A stretch of DNA of 64,000 nucleotides, taken from contig JAULSN010000006.1 of NCBI GenBank assembly GCA_033439765.1, positions 124,001 to 188,000 of the forward strand, written 5' to 3'. Shown piece by piece: positions 10,422-20,894 of this stretch; within the stretch, counting starts at the first letter, position 1, and each line of letters opens with the position of its first letter. Source of the DNA: Lasiosphaeria ovina (lineage: Eukaryota > Ascomycota > Sordariomycetes > Sordariales > Lasiosphaeriaceae). Under the pieces are notes generated by a model. That model searched no databases, was not told the DNA's origin, and worked only from the letters and a program-made list of their open reading frames with translations. The position numbers and the translations under genes were made by a program.

Positions 10422-11120
10422 GAGGCTGGAAGGGAGAGGGACGGTGGCAGCGACCAGTCTAGTGATAGGCGTCCCTAGCCTCAACTCTCTCCCAGGGTCA
10501 TTTTATTCCGCTGCGGTTAGTAATGGCTTGTTTGTCAAACACTTATTGGAGCCCAAGAGCGACTTTCTTGAAGTACGTACTGAAAACAAGTTCAGTAACT
10601 TGCAGCGTCTTGATTCTCTATCATTTTACAATACGTCTATCATTCCGTCCCTTCTTTGGAAATGTTAGAAGGTGTTGTTATCCCTTACCTGTAGGTCTAA
10701 GTTGTCTCAGAGTTTCCCTATATAGCTTCACTTTCTCCTGCTGATATCATGATACTTCACTAATTCCAAACACTGCTACATCGCTAATACAGCCCTAGCT
10801 AGCCCTTATAAATCCAGCACCCATTTCTTCCTAGATTTTCCAAGGGAAAATGTGCCTTTGATTAAGTAAATCGCCTGTACGGCGACTTGGGCCACGAGCG
10901 CTTTGGATTGCCTACCCAATAGAATTTAGTAGAGCTCTCTGTTGTTTCAGTGATGAATCAATAGTGGGGATGGATGCTCACGTCTACTGAATATGGCCAG
11001 ATAATTTGAGCGTGGAGATTGTGAATTAGGGAAAACGACAACTGTCTATGACTTTTGTAGCATAGATTTCTAAACATTAGGACAGATTCGATCTAATCTA
11101 GTATAAATCGAGTCGTAGGC
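10422..11120. other. AT-rich intergenic region
   Basis: About 700 bp without a supported gene; it is the downstream side of the HET gene. Only short frames rich in Phe/Leu/Ser are seen. Confidence 0.4.
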
Positions 11121-13331
11121 TTAGTGTTCGTAGATTGCGATTGAAGCAGTGAGAAGCTGTAATGTCCGAAGATCCAGGTCGATCCAAACAGCCCCCTTGG
11201 CTTCTTGCGTTGCCTTGATATAAAATCTCCATGTATCGGTTGAAGGTTCACTTCGGTCCCTCTGATCAGCAACATCGCACCTTCCCACGAGCATCCAGTA
11301 CTCCAAATCGGACGAGGGGACGTCAGCATCCGGCGATACGTGCATAGCGACCCGTCGCATGACCAAGGCAGCATCACAGTTCCAAAACCGCACAACGACA
11401 TCACCAACCTCTGCCGACCTAGGTACGAGAGCGATGAGGCGCTCTGTGCCGATGCACATTTTCGGCTCCTGTGGAAGGCCGTGCGCCCTTTTATCTACAT
11501 CTGACCATATCTGCGTGTAGTTTTGGATGTGTTTGGCGGAATTCCATGAAGATAGAAGACTTATTTCGTCCCTGCGCCAAGCCACCGTGGTTGTGTTTCG
11601 AATCTCGCGGATCCGGCTAAGCTCCTTGTCTCCATAGCCAATGATCTTGGTTGAGTAAGTTTCGTTGAGAGTACGGATCAGCTCCAAGTCCTGCGGCTTG
11701 TCATAAGCCTCGCAACAGTTTAGCCAGTCTTGTTGTGCCCGAAAAGAACCTATCAGAGAAGAATAGTCGGGTCCGAGTTGTGTGATCTCACCAACCAGAT
11801 ATCCCAAGGCCCGAATGACAGGACCTTGTTGAGGAGCCATGATGGGCTTGAGCAATTCCTGCTCGACCTTCCCGTCAAGAGCTATTTGAATGACTCCAGC
11901 GGTTCTGACAATGGTAATTGCTCTCTCATCACGGGACAATGACTCGTCCGGCCCTCGGATCCGACCGGGCATGGGCTTTGCTCGAAAGTAGAGGACCCTG
12001 ACCCCTTGTGCCCAGATATCGTAATATTGACGAGAATAGTCGACACGGATTGTCCCAGTACCCCTTTTGAGCTCAGGTATCTCACTTGACAGAGAGCTGG
12101 GCGAATCCAACGAGCTCGAGTAGTCGTGGACACAATTCGAATTTGATTCATCTCCGATACTGGCGCGGACATCATTAGCCAGACCGAGCAGGGCATAAAC
12201 TCTGTCTCTCTTCTCGGAGCATGCTTGGTTCGCAAATCGCTCGATCAAAGACTCAAAGCGCATTGCGTCTGTGTGTCTGAAAAGTCGGATCTCGGCAATT
12301 CGAAGCAAAGCCCTTGCCTCGATTCGCTCGTTCCCGATGTCTGTTGGCCTCAACGTCCCGGCCTTTCGGGCCACGTTTCGTGCATGCTTCAACGACTCCC
12401 ACATCTCCAAGTCCTCAAAAGTCCAAACCTTGGCTCCAAACACGAAGACTAGTTCGCGTGCCAAGCACACCTCTTGCACTATCCACAGTCTTGTCCAATA
12501 GGCGCTGGTGGCGATGCGAGGGAAGACGAAGGTGTTCTGGGCTGGAGCAGGCGAAGAGCGAGGTTTAGTGCCGTTGACGACAGCCGCTGCTAGGGCCTGG
12601 ACAGCGCCCTCTCGCCACTCCACGGCTAGGATACGAAGCGAGTCATGGGTGGGGTTGTTTATGTCCCTCAAGCCGAGCCAGGCTATGACTTTCTGGGCGC
12701 GCGAGTAGATGAAGGACATTATGGCGACCTGGGCATTGCGCTCAGGTCCGTCGACTTGGTTGATGCAGACAGCGTCAACCCACAGAGGGAGCGGGTACGT
12801 TTTGGAGCGTAAATGCATGAGGCAAAGCCAGAGGTTCGCATGGATTGGGAACTGGTGGCCATTGACGGTGAGAGCTGTTGATGTCGTGTGGGAGTCGGAC
12901 TGAGGCCCGCTGTCGTCTGCGTGGCGCGTTCCCGCGTCGGCGGGCGCTGAAGCATCGTTGCGGGAGATTGCCTGCGACAGGGTTTCAAGGTCTGGGTGAG
13001 GAAAGTCCCACGTGTAGGAAAGAGCTGCGTATCGCGGTTTGGTACTGAAAGCTGCTGCTGTGAGGCTGCAGTTGAGCGCTTCGCCAAACGCGCCAGGCTC
13101 AATCGTCAGGATGCGGATGGCGTCGACAAGAGGCAGTCGAGGGTAAGGAAACGTCGGCTCTGGGGCCGACATGACGTGGGGCAGTGAGAGTTGAGCGCTC
13201 TTTGGGTACGGGCACGAAACTAAGCGCTCTGCCCTCAAGTCTTGTGCTTTGCATTCACGAGCGTCTGGACTGGATGTCTGATTCTCCACTATCGCTGCGG
13301 GGTTAGGGTCTTTGCACAATGATTTGTTCAA
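11121..13331 (-). CDS. HET-domain (heterokaryon incompatibility) protein
   Basis: HET proteins act as inducers of incompatibility-type cell death in filamentous ascomycetes; the domain is TIR-like. This is a single intact exon of 736 codons. HET block 1 is RYAALSYTWDF (about 100). Block 2 is LWVDAVCINQVDGPERNAQV ... IYSRAQKVIAWLG (about 190-225). Block 3 is YWTRLWIVQEVCLARELVFVFG (about 290), followed by RDRVYALLGLANDV (about 390). The C-terminal half is variable, as in the family, and ends in a SDSYQL-like module (LEYWMLVGRCDVAD). The longest frame is given; ATG 13172 (MSAPEPTFPYPRLP) is an equally good start, closer to the domain. There are no frame breaks, unlike the other two HET genes in the window. 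Confidence 0.85.
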   Translation of the reverse strand: MNKSLCKDPNPAAIVENQTSSPDARECKAQDLRAERLVSCPYPKSAQLSLPHVMSAPEPTFPYPRLPLVDAIRILTIEPGAFGEALNCSLTAAAFSTKPRYAALSYTWDFPHPDLETLSQAISRNDASAPADAGTRHADDSGPQSDSHTTSTALTVNGHQFPIHANLWLCLMHLRSKTYPLPLWVDAVCINQVDGPERNAQVAIMSFIYSRAQKVIAWLGLRDINNPTHDSLRILAVEWREGAVQALAAAVVNGTKPRSSPAPAQNTFVFPRIATSAYWTRLWIVQEVCLARELVFVFGAKVWTFEDLEMWESLKHARNVARKAGTLRPTDIGNERIEARALLRIAEIRLFRHTDAMRFESLIERFANQACSEKRDRVYALLGLANDVRASIGDESNSNCVHDYSSSLDSPSSLSSEIPELKRGTGTIRVDYSRQYYDIWAQGVRVLYFRAKPMPGRIRGPDESLSRDERAITIVRTAGVIQIALDGKVEQELLKPIMAPQQGPVIRALGYLVGEITQLGPDYSSLIGSFRAQQDWLNCCEAYDKPQDLELIRTLNETYSTKIIGYGDKELSRIREIRNTTTVAWRRDEISLLSSWNSAKHIQNYTQIWSDVDKRAHGLPQEPKMCIGTERLIALVPRSAEVGDVVVRFWNCDAALVMRRVAMHVSPDADVPSSDLEYWMLVGRCDVADQRDRSEPSTDTWRFYIKATQEAKGAVWIDLDLRTLQLLTASIAIYEH

Positions 13332-13593
13332 TCCCAGCTTGCCAAGAAAGCTGAACAGCGCACGCGCCTGAGCATCGCTCGTCGCGCGCTATAGAAGACA
13401 TGTTGCTGCCTGAATTGTGAGGCGGAAACTACTTGAGCCCCACTTTGGATTGGTTGTTGTCAAGCCAAACGGTGCCGAATTTTAGGTAGTTAGTGTAGGA
13501 ATACTTCAAAAATACGTATGGAGACAAGTAACTCCATTACCCAACACTCAGAATTCATCAGTTCCGTCCTCATTGTCCTCTTTTCGCCTCCAC

Positions 13594-13947
13594 CTAAGCA
13601 CCGCCATCCACACCATTCGCCGCGCTTCCCCTCACCGGCGTGGTCGACAGGAGAAGGGACCTTTCAGTGACCTGTGCTCTCGACGATTTCGCCATGGCTT
13701 CCATGTCTTTATGCTGTTCACTTCCCATGTTGTCCGAGTGCAGAGCAAAAAATGTCGCGAGGATTGAACTCTTGAAACCTTGGGTCCCAAGACGACGCGT
13801 TGCAGCAACAGTCCACACAAAAAAGCCAAGCGCGAGTCCAATCTGGGCGGCCAGAAATGTTAACCAACCCCAGCGGACGTAGACAAAAGTCTGAGTCTCG
13901 TAAACGGTACCGTCAAACGAGAATGCGTTTAAGGAGTGCGGCTCCAT
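13594..13947 (-). pseudogene. C-terminal relic of a fungal polytopic membrane protein
   Basis: The 117 codons contain a conserved tail seen at the end of many fungal orphan membrane proteins: an extracellular TFVYVRWGWLTF, one transmembrane helix (LAAQIGLALGFFVWTVAAT), then RRLGTQGFKSSILATFFAL and a hydrophilic tail. A TGA immediately precedes the first Met, and no upstream exons with the rest of the protein are visible. The dispersed repeat begins about 70 bp upstream. I infer truncation, possibly linked to the insertion. Confidence 0.5.
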
Positions 13948-14015
13948 TCAGTATGAGGGGGTTAGGAGTAGTTAATGGGGTCGGTTCGGTCTACTCAACC
14001 GGTCACTTTGCTCGA

Positions 14016-14235
14016 GGTAGTTATTATCCCTAGAACTTACTAAAAAGTCATAATGCATACCAAGACACATAATTAACAGTTCAAATTGGTAATGGTACCT
14101 TCCTCAGGTGGGCGCACCCGAAATCATAACTGGATAGGTGTCAATAAGTACCGTGACTGAAACACAAGTTCAGTTCGCGTCGGGTATTGCGTTCGAAAAA
14201 ATCCACTAGCGCGCAGAAGCCGCTCACACAAGATA
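14016..14235. repeat. Dispersed repeat, copy B
   Basis: 14176-14235 aligns with 6524-6582. The stretch ttattatccctagaac near 14024-14039 corresponds to ttattaccccggaac at 6487-6501 with C-to-T and G-to-A changes. The two homologous blocks are further apart here than in copy A. This supports an old element family rather than chance. Confidence 0.5.
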
Positions 14236-14326
14236 CCTGTTCAGTTGGCAGTATTGGTCATTCAGCTTGTGCTCGGTCCCCTCCGCCCTCAGCCCTTCCA
14301 TCTCAAACCCAATAGGTATATCGAGC

Positions 14327-14750
14327 TCAGCCAGGGTTCAAATCGCCCGAGTCCCGTGCTCGTTGATGAAAGAATTGAAAGCTTCTGCGGCCTTGAGCAC
14401 GGCCTATGTCAGAGACGCCCCCCACGGAAGTGCCTACGCCCAACAGCCACTGTTGAGCATGCACGGTTAGTACTCATTAAAACAACAAAAAGAATATGGA
14501 ACACGGTGAGCATGGAAAAGTAATTACCCCAACGATAAACGGAAGTTGAGACTCCTTCTCCAGATATCCCGGACCAAACTTGGCCCTGAGGAGCCGACCA
14601 ACTTCCTTGTTGACAGCCCGCAAGAGCTCGTAGCACTCTCGGTGGATCGAGAGCCAAGGTATCGACCGCTCTAGGAACTCGTTGCGGAGTGCAAAGCTCA
14701 GGAGGTGGACTGCTGCACTATGTGGTGGTGGGAAAACACCACCCCTCTTG
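14327..14750 (-). pseudogene. Two-exon gene fragment, family not recognised
   Basis: Minus strand, 14750-14528 reads PPPHSAAVHLLSFALRNEFL ... RECYELLRAVNKEVGRLL ... QLPFIVG with good coding character. A plausible 78-nt intron (14527-14450, GTAATT donor, ACTAAC branch, CAACAG acceptor) leads to a 40-residue tail with GVGTSVGGVSDIG, ending at TGA 14327-14329. There is no start codon or 5' part. It looks like the 3' end of a truncated gene. I cannot name the family. Confidence 0.3.
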
Positions 14751-15248
14751 CAGCTCTAAGATGAATTTGTCAGCATGTGCTTCTCCAGCATCGCCGTCGG
14801 CTGGTCAAGGGAGCGCGGCTGGGACAGACACCGCGATTCGTCATCCTTCACTCGGGGCCGGGATCAAAGATTTGACTGCGGCTAAGCTAGCCTTTTTGGT
14901 AAGCTGGACCGCGGTGGTTTTGGGCGGGCAGCTTGGTTGGTGGGGTTGATGTCACGTACATAGTACGTACATACATACGTCACATTCGGCAACACCGGGA
15001 ATAAGACTTAGTTTTAGCTAACTGTTGCTCCTCCCTAGCTTAGTCAGAACTCTAAGAACCGTTTCAGTTGGTTGAAATTGATCGAAAAATGGGTCCTTTG
15101 GATAAAAATATGCGCTGTTGCCGAATGGCCCCCAAAGGGATGCTTGCATATAAGTAACCCCCCAAGGATTAGGCCGTCATGTCCAAAGTCTCACGCCGCC
15201 GCATTGACAACTGCACTGTCAAACCCCCTAAGGAACAACACATTCCAG
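14751..15248. other. Upstream region of the Zn2Cys6 gene
   Basis: No gene is seen. The palindrome-rich run gtcacgtacatagtacgtac lies near 14951-14990, about 270 bp before the start codon of the regulator. Whether it is regulatory cannot be judged from one copy. Confidence 0.3.
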
Positions 15249-16904
15249 ATGTTATCAGGCTCGCGAAGTAGGACTGGCTGCTACACTTGTCGCTTGCGCA
15301 AGAAGAAATGTGATGAGCAACAACCCTGCTGCGACAACTGTAGTAGCCGAAATCTTCAATGCTACGGCTACGATGTTCCTCCGCCCGACTGGATGCAGGG
15401 AAAGCGGAACTGGAAGGAGGTTATGGGCACTGAAGAAGCCCGACGGCTTCGATCTATCGCAGATGTACAGTACAAGGCCCGTAGACGCTACGGACAAGAA
15501 GAGTTAGCGGAGGAGGCGAGGGGCAACCCCAATTGCCCACAGACCGGTGAGCTTATCATCAGCCCCGTGAGGCGCTTGTCTGCGCCAGAGTCTTTATGGT
15601 GGGATGGTGCCTTCTGCACCTCGCTGCCTACTGAAAACGGTCCGCATGAGGATGCGCGCTTGGTCATGCTTTACCTGGACTTCATCTTCCCGATACAGTT
15701 TGGCTTCTGTCCCATGTCTACTGCAGCAGACCATAGCTGGCTCATGAGCGGCTTGTGCGGCAACAAGGCACGATATCACTCTGCGTTGAGTGTCAGCGCC
15801 TCTTTCCAGGCCTCACTTTGCGAACCAGAGAAGGTGGATGGCAAAGGACTGAGTTTAGAGGTGGCGGAGCGGCAAGCTATTGCCTCGTCTGATCTGCGGA
15901 TGATCATCACGCGTTTCAACCAGCAGGGCCATGCCACGAGAGATGTGGCTAGGATAGGTCTCCAGATATTGGAGGTCATGCATCAAATGCTCAGTCTGGA
16001 GGTCTTCAGCATGTTGGAAGGCACTTGGCAACTACACCACCGGGCGACCTTGGATCTACTGGACACGATTCACACCTACCGCCGCCCTCCAGATTTATGC
16101 GATCAAATGGAAACCGAATCGTGCTTGTCGCCAATCGAGATGGCACTCAAAGACTTCTCGTCTCCAGACCTGCAAAGGACCTTTGAATTCCATGTTACGT
16201 GCGTTGTTTGGATTGATATCATTGCCAACGCAACATACGGATCACCTCTACATCCTCGTCGACACTTTGATTACGTCCCCTACCTCCATGCCAATGACCT
16301 CAAAACCCATGAGGTTATGGGGTGCCACTCATCTGTGATGGCGAGCGTCACCGAAATCACACGTCTTGCTGATTGGAAGGCTTTTCAGCTTCAGAGCAAC
16401 TCGCTAGACACTGAGGAGCTTTCTGCACGTGCCGCCTCCATGGCCGCTCGTCTGCGGGACCAGTTACTGGGGCTGGAGCAACAATGCATGCTCGGCATGA
16501 CTGAACTCGAAGCCAACAGCCGCTTGGTGACTTTGCAGTTTGTCTGCGCAGCGCAGGTGTATTTGCAGGCCATCATCTTCGGCGCCGATCCAGCTCACCC
16601 CGAGATTACCCTCCTCGTCAATCGGAACTTGCAGATGCTAGAAGCGCTTCCAGAGGGGCTTGTCATTCGGGCCAACTGGGCTTTCACCATCACAGGATGC
16701 CTGGCTGGCGAAACTTTGTACGATAGATTTCGGGGCATGATAACGCGATTGGTAGCACAAAACTGGCCTTTGGGCATGTCTTGGAAAGGGCTGATGGTCA
16801 TGGAAGAATGTTGGCGGTTGAGGGAGTCTCAGCATGAGCTCGAAGCTGACTGCGATTGGAAAATGGCAACAAAGAGCTTGGGCAAGCGAGTTTTACTCGT
16901 GTGA
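15249..16904 (+). CDS. Zn(2)-Cys(6) transcription factor with Fungal_trans_2-like region
   Basis: A nuclear sequence-specific regulator of 551 residues in one exon. The binuclear cluster sits at the N-terminus: CYTCRLRKKKCDEQQPCCDN, then CSSRNLQC, matching C-x2-C-x6-C-x6-C-x2-C-x6-C (about residues 10-40). ATG 15249 is chosen because it is 10 codons before the first Cys; an upstream extension lacks conserved content. The long C-terminal region with paired Leu-rich helices (LVMLYLDFIFPIQFGF; WVDI/ATYGSPLHPRRHFDY; RANWAFTITGCLAG) is typical of PF11951-type fungal regulators. There is no obvious gene cluster, but a P450 lies 1.4 kb downstream on the other strand. The target is unknown. Confidence 0.85.
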   Translation: MLSGSRSRTGCYTCRLRKKKCDEQQPCCDNCSSRNLQCYGYDVPPPDWMQGKRNWKEVMGTEEARRLRSIADVQYKARRRYGQEELAEEARGNPNCPQTGELIISPVRRLSAPESLWWDGAFCTSLPTENGPHEDARLVMLYLDFIFPIQFGFCPMSTAADHSWLMSGLCGNKARYHSALSVSASFQASLCEPEKVDGKGLSLEVAERQAIASSDLRMIITRFNQQGHATRDVARIGLQILEVMHQMLSLEVFSMLEGTWQLHHRATLDLLDTIHTYRRPPDLCDQMETESCLSPIEMALKDFSSPDLQRTFEFHVTCVVWIDIIANATYGSPLHPRRHFDYVPYLHANDLKTHEVMGCHSSVMASVTEITRLADWKAFQLQSNSLDTEELSARAASMAARLRDQLLGLEQQCMLGMTELEANSRLVTLQFVCAAQVYLQAIIFGADPAHPEITLLVNRNLQMLEALPEGLVIRANWAFTITGCLAGETLYDRFRGMITRLVAQNWPLGMSWKGLMVMEECWRLRESQHELEADCDWKMATKSLGKRVLLV

Positions 16905-16970
16905 GAACGGAGCTGTGGCTTTTAAGATCCCGAATCTGTATTTTCTGATAAGTTGGGCCCTACGGGTGCT

Positions 16971-17424
16971 TCACACTCCCTTTTCGCCAGCCAAAACTCG
17001 ATCAACAGCTTCCCGCGTCTTTTCAATGCTGATGTTGAAAGCGAACTTCGCCTGTGGTAGTTCCTCATGTACAGCGTTGACGATGCGCTCGAAGTAGGGT
17101 ACGAGCGCGTCAGTCTTCCGAAGGCCCACTGCCACCATCATCATCATCAGTCAACGTATTCTTACATACCAGTATCTCTTTGATTCGGCCGCAAAACAAC
17201 CACTTACTCCCGACCATGACAACATCCCACTTCTTCTCTCCAAGCTTCTTTGTGCATACATCAAACGACATGTCTGGTGTTAGATACAGCATTTCCCAAT
17301 CGTATGGAGAAGCGGTCATGTCCGCCTCCATCACGTCGAGTGATTTTCGCAGGAAACCTCGTACAATCCACGGAACGATATCAGAGGTGGCAGGAAGGCC
17401 AATGCCAAGGACAGAAGGAGCCAT
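16971..17424 (-). CDS. Conserved small orphan protein (124 aa, two exons)
   Basis: Exons 17424-17208 and 17128-16971 join across a 79-nt intron (GTAAGT ... GGCAG) and restore a continuous 124-residue protein. It begins with VLGIGLPATSDIVPWIVRGF, passes DMSFDVCTKKL and WDVVMVGMGLRKTDALVPYF, and ends EELPQAKFAFNISIEKTREA...VLAGEKGV. The pattern of beta-strand, Gly-rich turn and helix resembles a small Rossmann-like alpha/beta fold. I recall similar fungal hypothetical proteins with the same GLP...DIVPW start and FERIVNAVHE block; no function is known to me. It is convergent with the Zn2Cys6 gene, only 66 bp away. Confidence 0.65.
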
Positions 17425-18337
17425 GGTTGAACACTGTTGTTGCAGGACTGGGATTTTGAATAATAAAGATACTGCGCAAGCAGTAACGAGCATAATATGA
17501 GACAGTGTGATGTGTTTAAAGCACTGGCGACTTTAGTGAGGTCTGGATAGCTGCTGTGATGAACAGGATTGCTCACAGATATCACAGGCTCTCCTGGCCT
17601 TTATATGCCCGAAAGATCATGCAGAGCGATGTGGGGGGTTTGAGTGACCGCGGCTACGCTAACCCTTTCGAGCGCCTCACTGGCAGCTGCTGGAATATTG
17701 TACCTTCTACCCCCCTCGCATTCCCCCACCTCGACAATAATCGGTACCACTTCGACCTTTACTTCCAACTTTAACTGGGTCCCAATAAAATTCCGGTTAG
17801 ATCTAGACCGCATCCCACGGTGATAGGTGGGTGAGTGCCAGTAGCCGTACAACATGTAACTGGCTGCAGAGCCCACCTACCTTAGCACACCCATTCATCA
17901 GACCTTGGACGTATGCCTCGCCTACCAGCCGCTACCGCATCTCTGCTACAATTCTCAGCAAAAATGGGATCTGTGTTCCTACAACCACGGCAGCAGCCCC
18001 CCCCCCCCCCCTTCCTTTGTATCCAGTGGGCCGATGTCGAGCCACCTTAGAAGTCACGAATGCTCGCCGGTTTCGGCAATACGAAGATGTCGCACTACTC
18101 AGGGGCAAATACAGATGTTCGGTTCCATGCTTGAGCGAGTCATCCATGATCCCGGAGACTAGGGACTCAAAATCTCCCAAAGCCGTCTCCGAGGAGATGC
18201 CCGAGCGAGATGTTTTCTGCCGAATATTGTGGCCAGTCATTGCTACACTGGAGATTTTCACGGACTGGTCTCCGGTCCATCGACCAGACACCCCGATCAT
18301 AATCATACTCCTTCAGCGCCACATTCAAATCCAAAGT
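17425..18337. other. Intergenic with C15 tract
   Basis: No gene is supported; an open frame on the plus strand is antisense to the P450 3' end. A run of 15 C lies at 17997-18011. Confidence 0.4.
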
Positions 18338-20141
18338 TCAACGACGTGCGGTGACTTCCACCCACATGTCGCTAATCAAGAAGAGACCATAAACGTTACT
18401 CGCGCTCCAAGGGTTCGTCGGATCAATCAGAGCCCAGTCGAAGTTGCGGAGCAGCTGTTTTTATAGAGTACCACACCCGGTCAGCAAAAATACGCCCCAG
18501 GGGTAATAAAACCAGCAAACAGTTCAAGTCGTCGGAGCTCACCTCAAAAATCGTCTTCCCGAGCTCGATCTGCGCGACCGTCTTGCCCAAACACCCCCAC
18601 CTCCCATGCCCAAAGCTCAAATCGTTCACGCGGATCATATTGGCCAGGCGGTCGGGATCCTTTTCCACCAGCCACCGCTCGGGCCGGAAGGCGTCGGCGT
18701 CATCCCCATATACTCTCTTACTATGATGGATCCCCAACGCGCAGTACCCAATGTCCACTCCGCCCGGCAGATAGATGGGCTGCCCGTCGACCATCACGGT
18801 ATCCCCGACCGGCGGTGTCGCCCGTGGGAAGAGGTTAGCGACAGGCGGCCAGACGCGCATCGCCTCCCGGATCACGGCCTGCAGGTAGGGGAGCTGCTTC
18901 GCCTTGGCGATCGAGATGATGCTGCTGCTACTCTGCTCTGCAACACCAGGAGGAGGAGGAGGAGGAGGAGGAGGAGGGGAAGGATTGGCGTCGATCTCAG
19001 CCTGCAGCTTGGCGTAGACGCGCTTGTGTGTCATCAAGTACAGCATGGTGCCGCGCAGGGCCGCGGCCGTGGTGTCGGACCCAGCAACGACCTGCTCCAG
19101 GCCCTCGGACCGCAGCTCGTCATCCGCGAGCCCGTGGCGGATGAACGACGCGAGCATGTCGGACCGGACGTTCGTCGGGTTGGCGGCGCGCTCGTTGATG
19201 AACTGGAAGGTCAGGCCGATCATCTTGCCAAACCCCGTGGCGTCGGTGGACTTGGGCGCGAGGAGGTGGCCGAGGCGGGTCTGCGCGAGCCAGGACAGGC
19301 CGAGGCCCATAAAGGTGTTGTTGATGAGTAGGCCTGCGGCGGTGGATTGCAGGAAGCCATGCTCGTCGGCGTCGCTGGCAAGCATGCCGAAGGGCTTGCC
19401 CAAGCCGACGGTCGAGATGACGTCCAGGGTCAAGTATTGCATCTTGGAGGCGAGGTCCATTGGCACGATGCGGGATTCCGTCGACAGGTATTTGGATCGG
19501 ACGAGGGTGATGAGTTCGGTTAACCGGGCGTCGATTTGGGACTCGAGCTCGAGATTCTCGCGGCCCGAGAACTGGAAGCCGGAATGGCGTTTAGACAGGA
19601 GGAGACCTTTCAAGACGAGAGACTAGTCACTTACGCCGGGCGCAATCATCTTTCTGATTCGATCGTGCTCCTTGTTGTCTGTCTCGGTAAACACATTATC
19701 GCGATTGTACTCGATTCGGGCACCGGTATAGTACCAGCCCGCGCGCGTGTAGCCCGCCTTGAGATTGACATGCTGCCAGACGTCTGGGTCGGATGTGACG
19801 AGGGAATGTGGTCCAATTCGTGCGATGGGTCCTTTTGCCGGCTGTTAAAATCCAAAGTCGTGTTGGAGCAGCTGGGCATTTCGGATTGTGATAGAAGAGA
19901 CAGACAACTTGCCATATTTATGGTTCATGTCACGATACCATTTTGGCACCTGCAGCCCGAGGATATTCCTAGTATGGTAGAAGTTGGTGAAGCCGCTGCC
20001 CCAGGGCCCCTTCAAATGGCGCAGTCTGTAGTAGACGACGAACTTGCGCGCAAGATAGATGGCCAGCACAGCGGCGACAAGGCTCCATTTTTGCCTATAC
20101 AGCGCATCACCAAACATGGCAATACCGTCGAGGAGAGTCAT
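18338..20141 (-). CDS. Cytochrome P450 monooxygenase (benzoate hydroxylase/pisatin demethylase-like)
   Basis: A microsomal haem-thiolate monooxygenase. Four exons (20141-19913, 19831-19635, 19571-18543, 18454-18338) give 523 residues with all phases consistent. In order: an N-terminal membrane anchor (WSLVAAVLAIYLARKFVVYY), the hinge HLKGPWGSGF, VFTETDNKEHDRIRKMIAPG-type C-helix region, the I-helix VVAGSDTTAAAL, ExxR as EAMRVWP, the PERF-region FRPERWL, the haem loop FGHGRWGCLGK with the Cys ligand, and a C-terminus FDWALIDPTNPW...SDMWVEVTA. Intron 1 (19912-19832) uses a GC donor (GCAAGT). A run of about ten prolines, encoded by a GGA-type repeat on the plus strand (about 18950-18977), sits in the J-helix region where homologues are shorter. 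The substrate is unknown. Confidence 0.9.
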
Positions 20142-20894
20142 GATAATGATGGGGTAGGTTCGCTGTGAGAAAGGTGTTGGTACACGAGGGTAATGCGCGG
20201 GGTACACAGCCCTGATATCACGAATGCGCCAGAGCATCGGCAACTTAGGTTGGTTAATTATTACCGTTACATGCATGTGGGGCCAAGAAAAGGCAGGCTT
20301 CTTCTGAGCTCGAAAATAACTCGGGTTTCCGGCATCTGGCTGGGCCGTGCCGCTTCGCTGCTGTGTAACACGAAATAGACCCGGTGGGGTGGGGATACCC
20401 GAAGTGCTTAGAGGTGCATGTATCGAACCTTTGTAGAAGCCCTCGCACTCGTTCGTGGTATATCCAGCGACACCATGTCGAAATATATATATATATTTCA
20501 ACCGGGAGCAACCAGAGACTTTCTAGCACTATACACACTGGCCACCTGGGCTTGTATAGAGAATATCCGGTTGCAGTGACAACTATCGTCCCGATTCCAC
20601 CGATCCCAACGAACCCAATTGGACAGCGAATGCGGAATCTCGAACACCGCATGGTGTTACTCCAGTCGCTTTGGAAGCGGAGATGCTCACCGTCCCAACT
20701 CTCAGAAGTTGGCCATTCCCTGCCCCCGGAAATTCGGGGCTAACATGCGACATTCAGGGCGGTTCACGCCAACAGGGGAACTACGCTAGGTAACATCTTG
20801 ATCCCGAGCTGAATCCGAAGACTCAGCTCTCTTCTGCATTCTCGACTCCCGTGACAGTTAAACTGTACATACCCAGTTTTGGGCTCTCCCTCCA
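20142..20894. other. Intergenic: P450 promoter and 3' flank of secreted orphan
   Basis: No gene is supported. An atatatatatat run (about 20483-20496) lies roughly 350 bp upstream of the P450 start. Confidence 0.35.

Noticed and set aside
13339..13593. Possible gene cluster for a secondary metabolite around the Zn2Cys6 regulator and P450
   Set aside because: No synthase (PKS, NRPS, terpene cyclase) is present in the window; regulator and P450 proximity alone is weak.
17831..18466. 211-codon plus-strand frame
   Set aside because: Antisense to the last P450 exon and runs through the C15 tract.
18490..18510. ggggtaataaa word shared with the 6375-6514 inverted repeat
   Set aside because: It lies inside a P450 intron with normal splice signals and no flanking similarity; taken as chance, as is a similar word near 50176.
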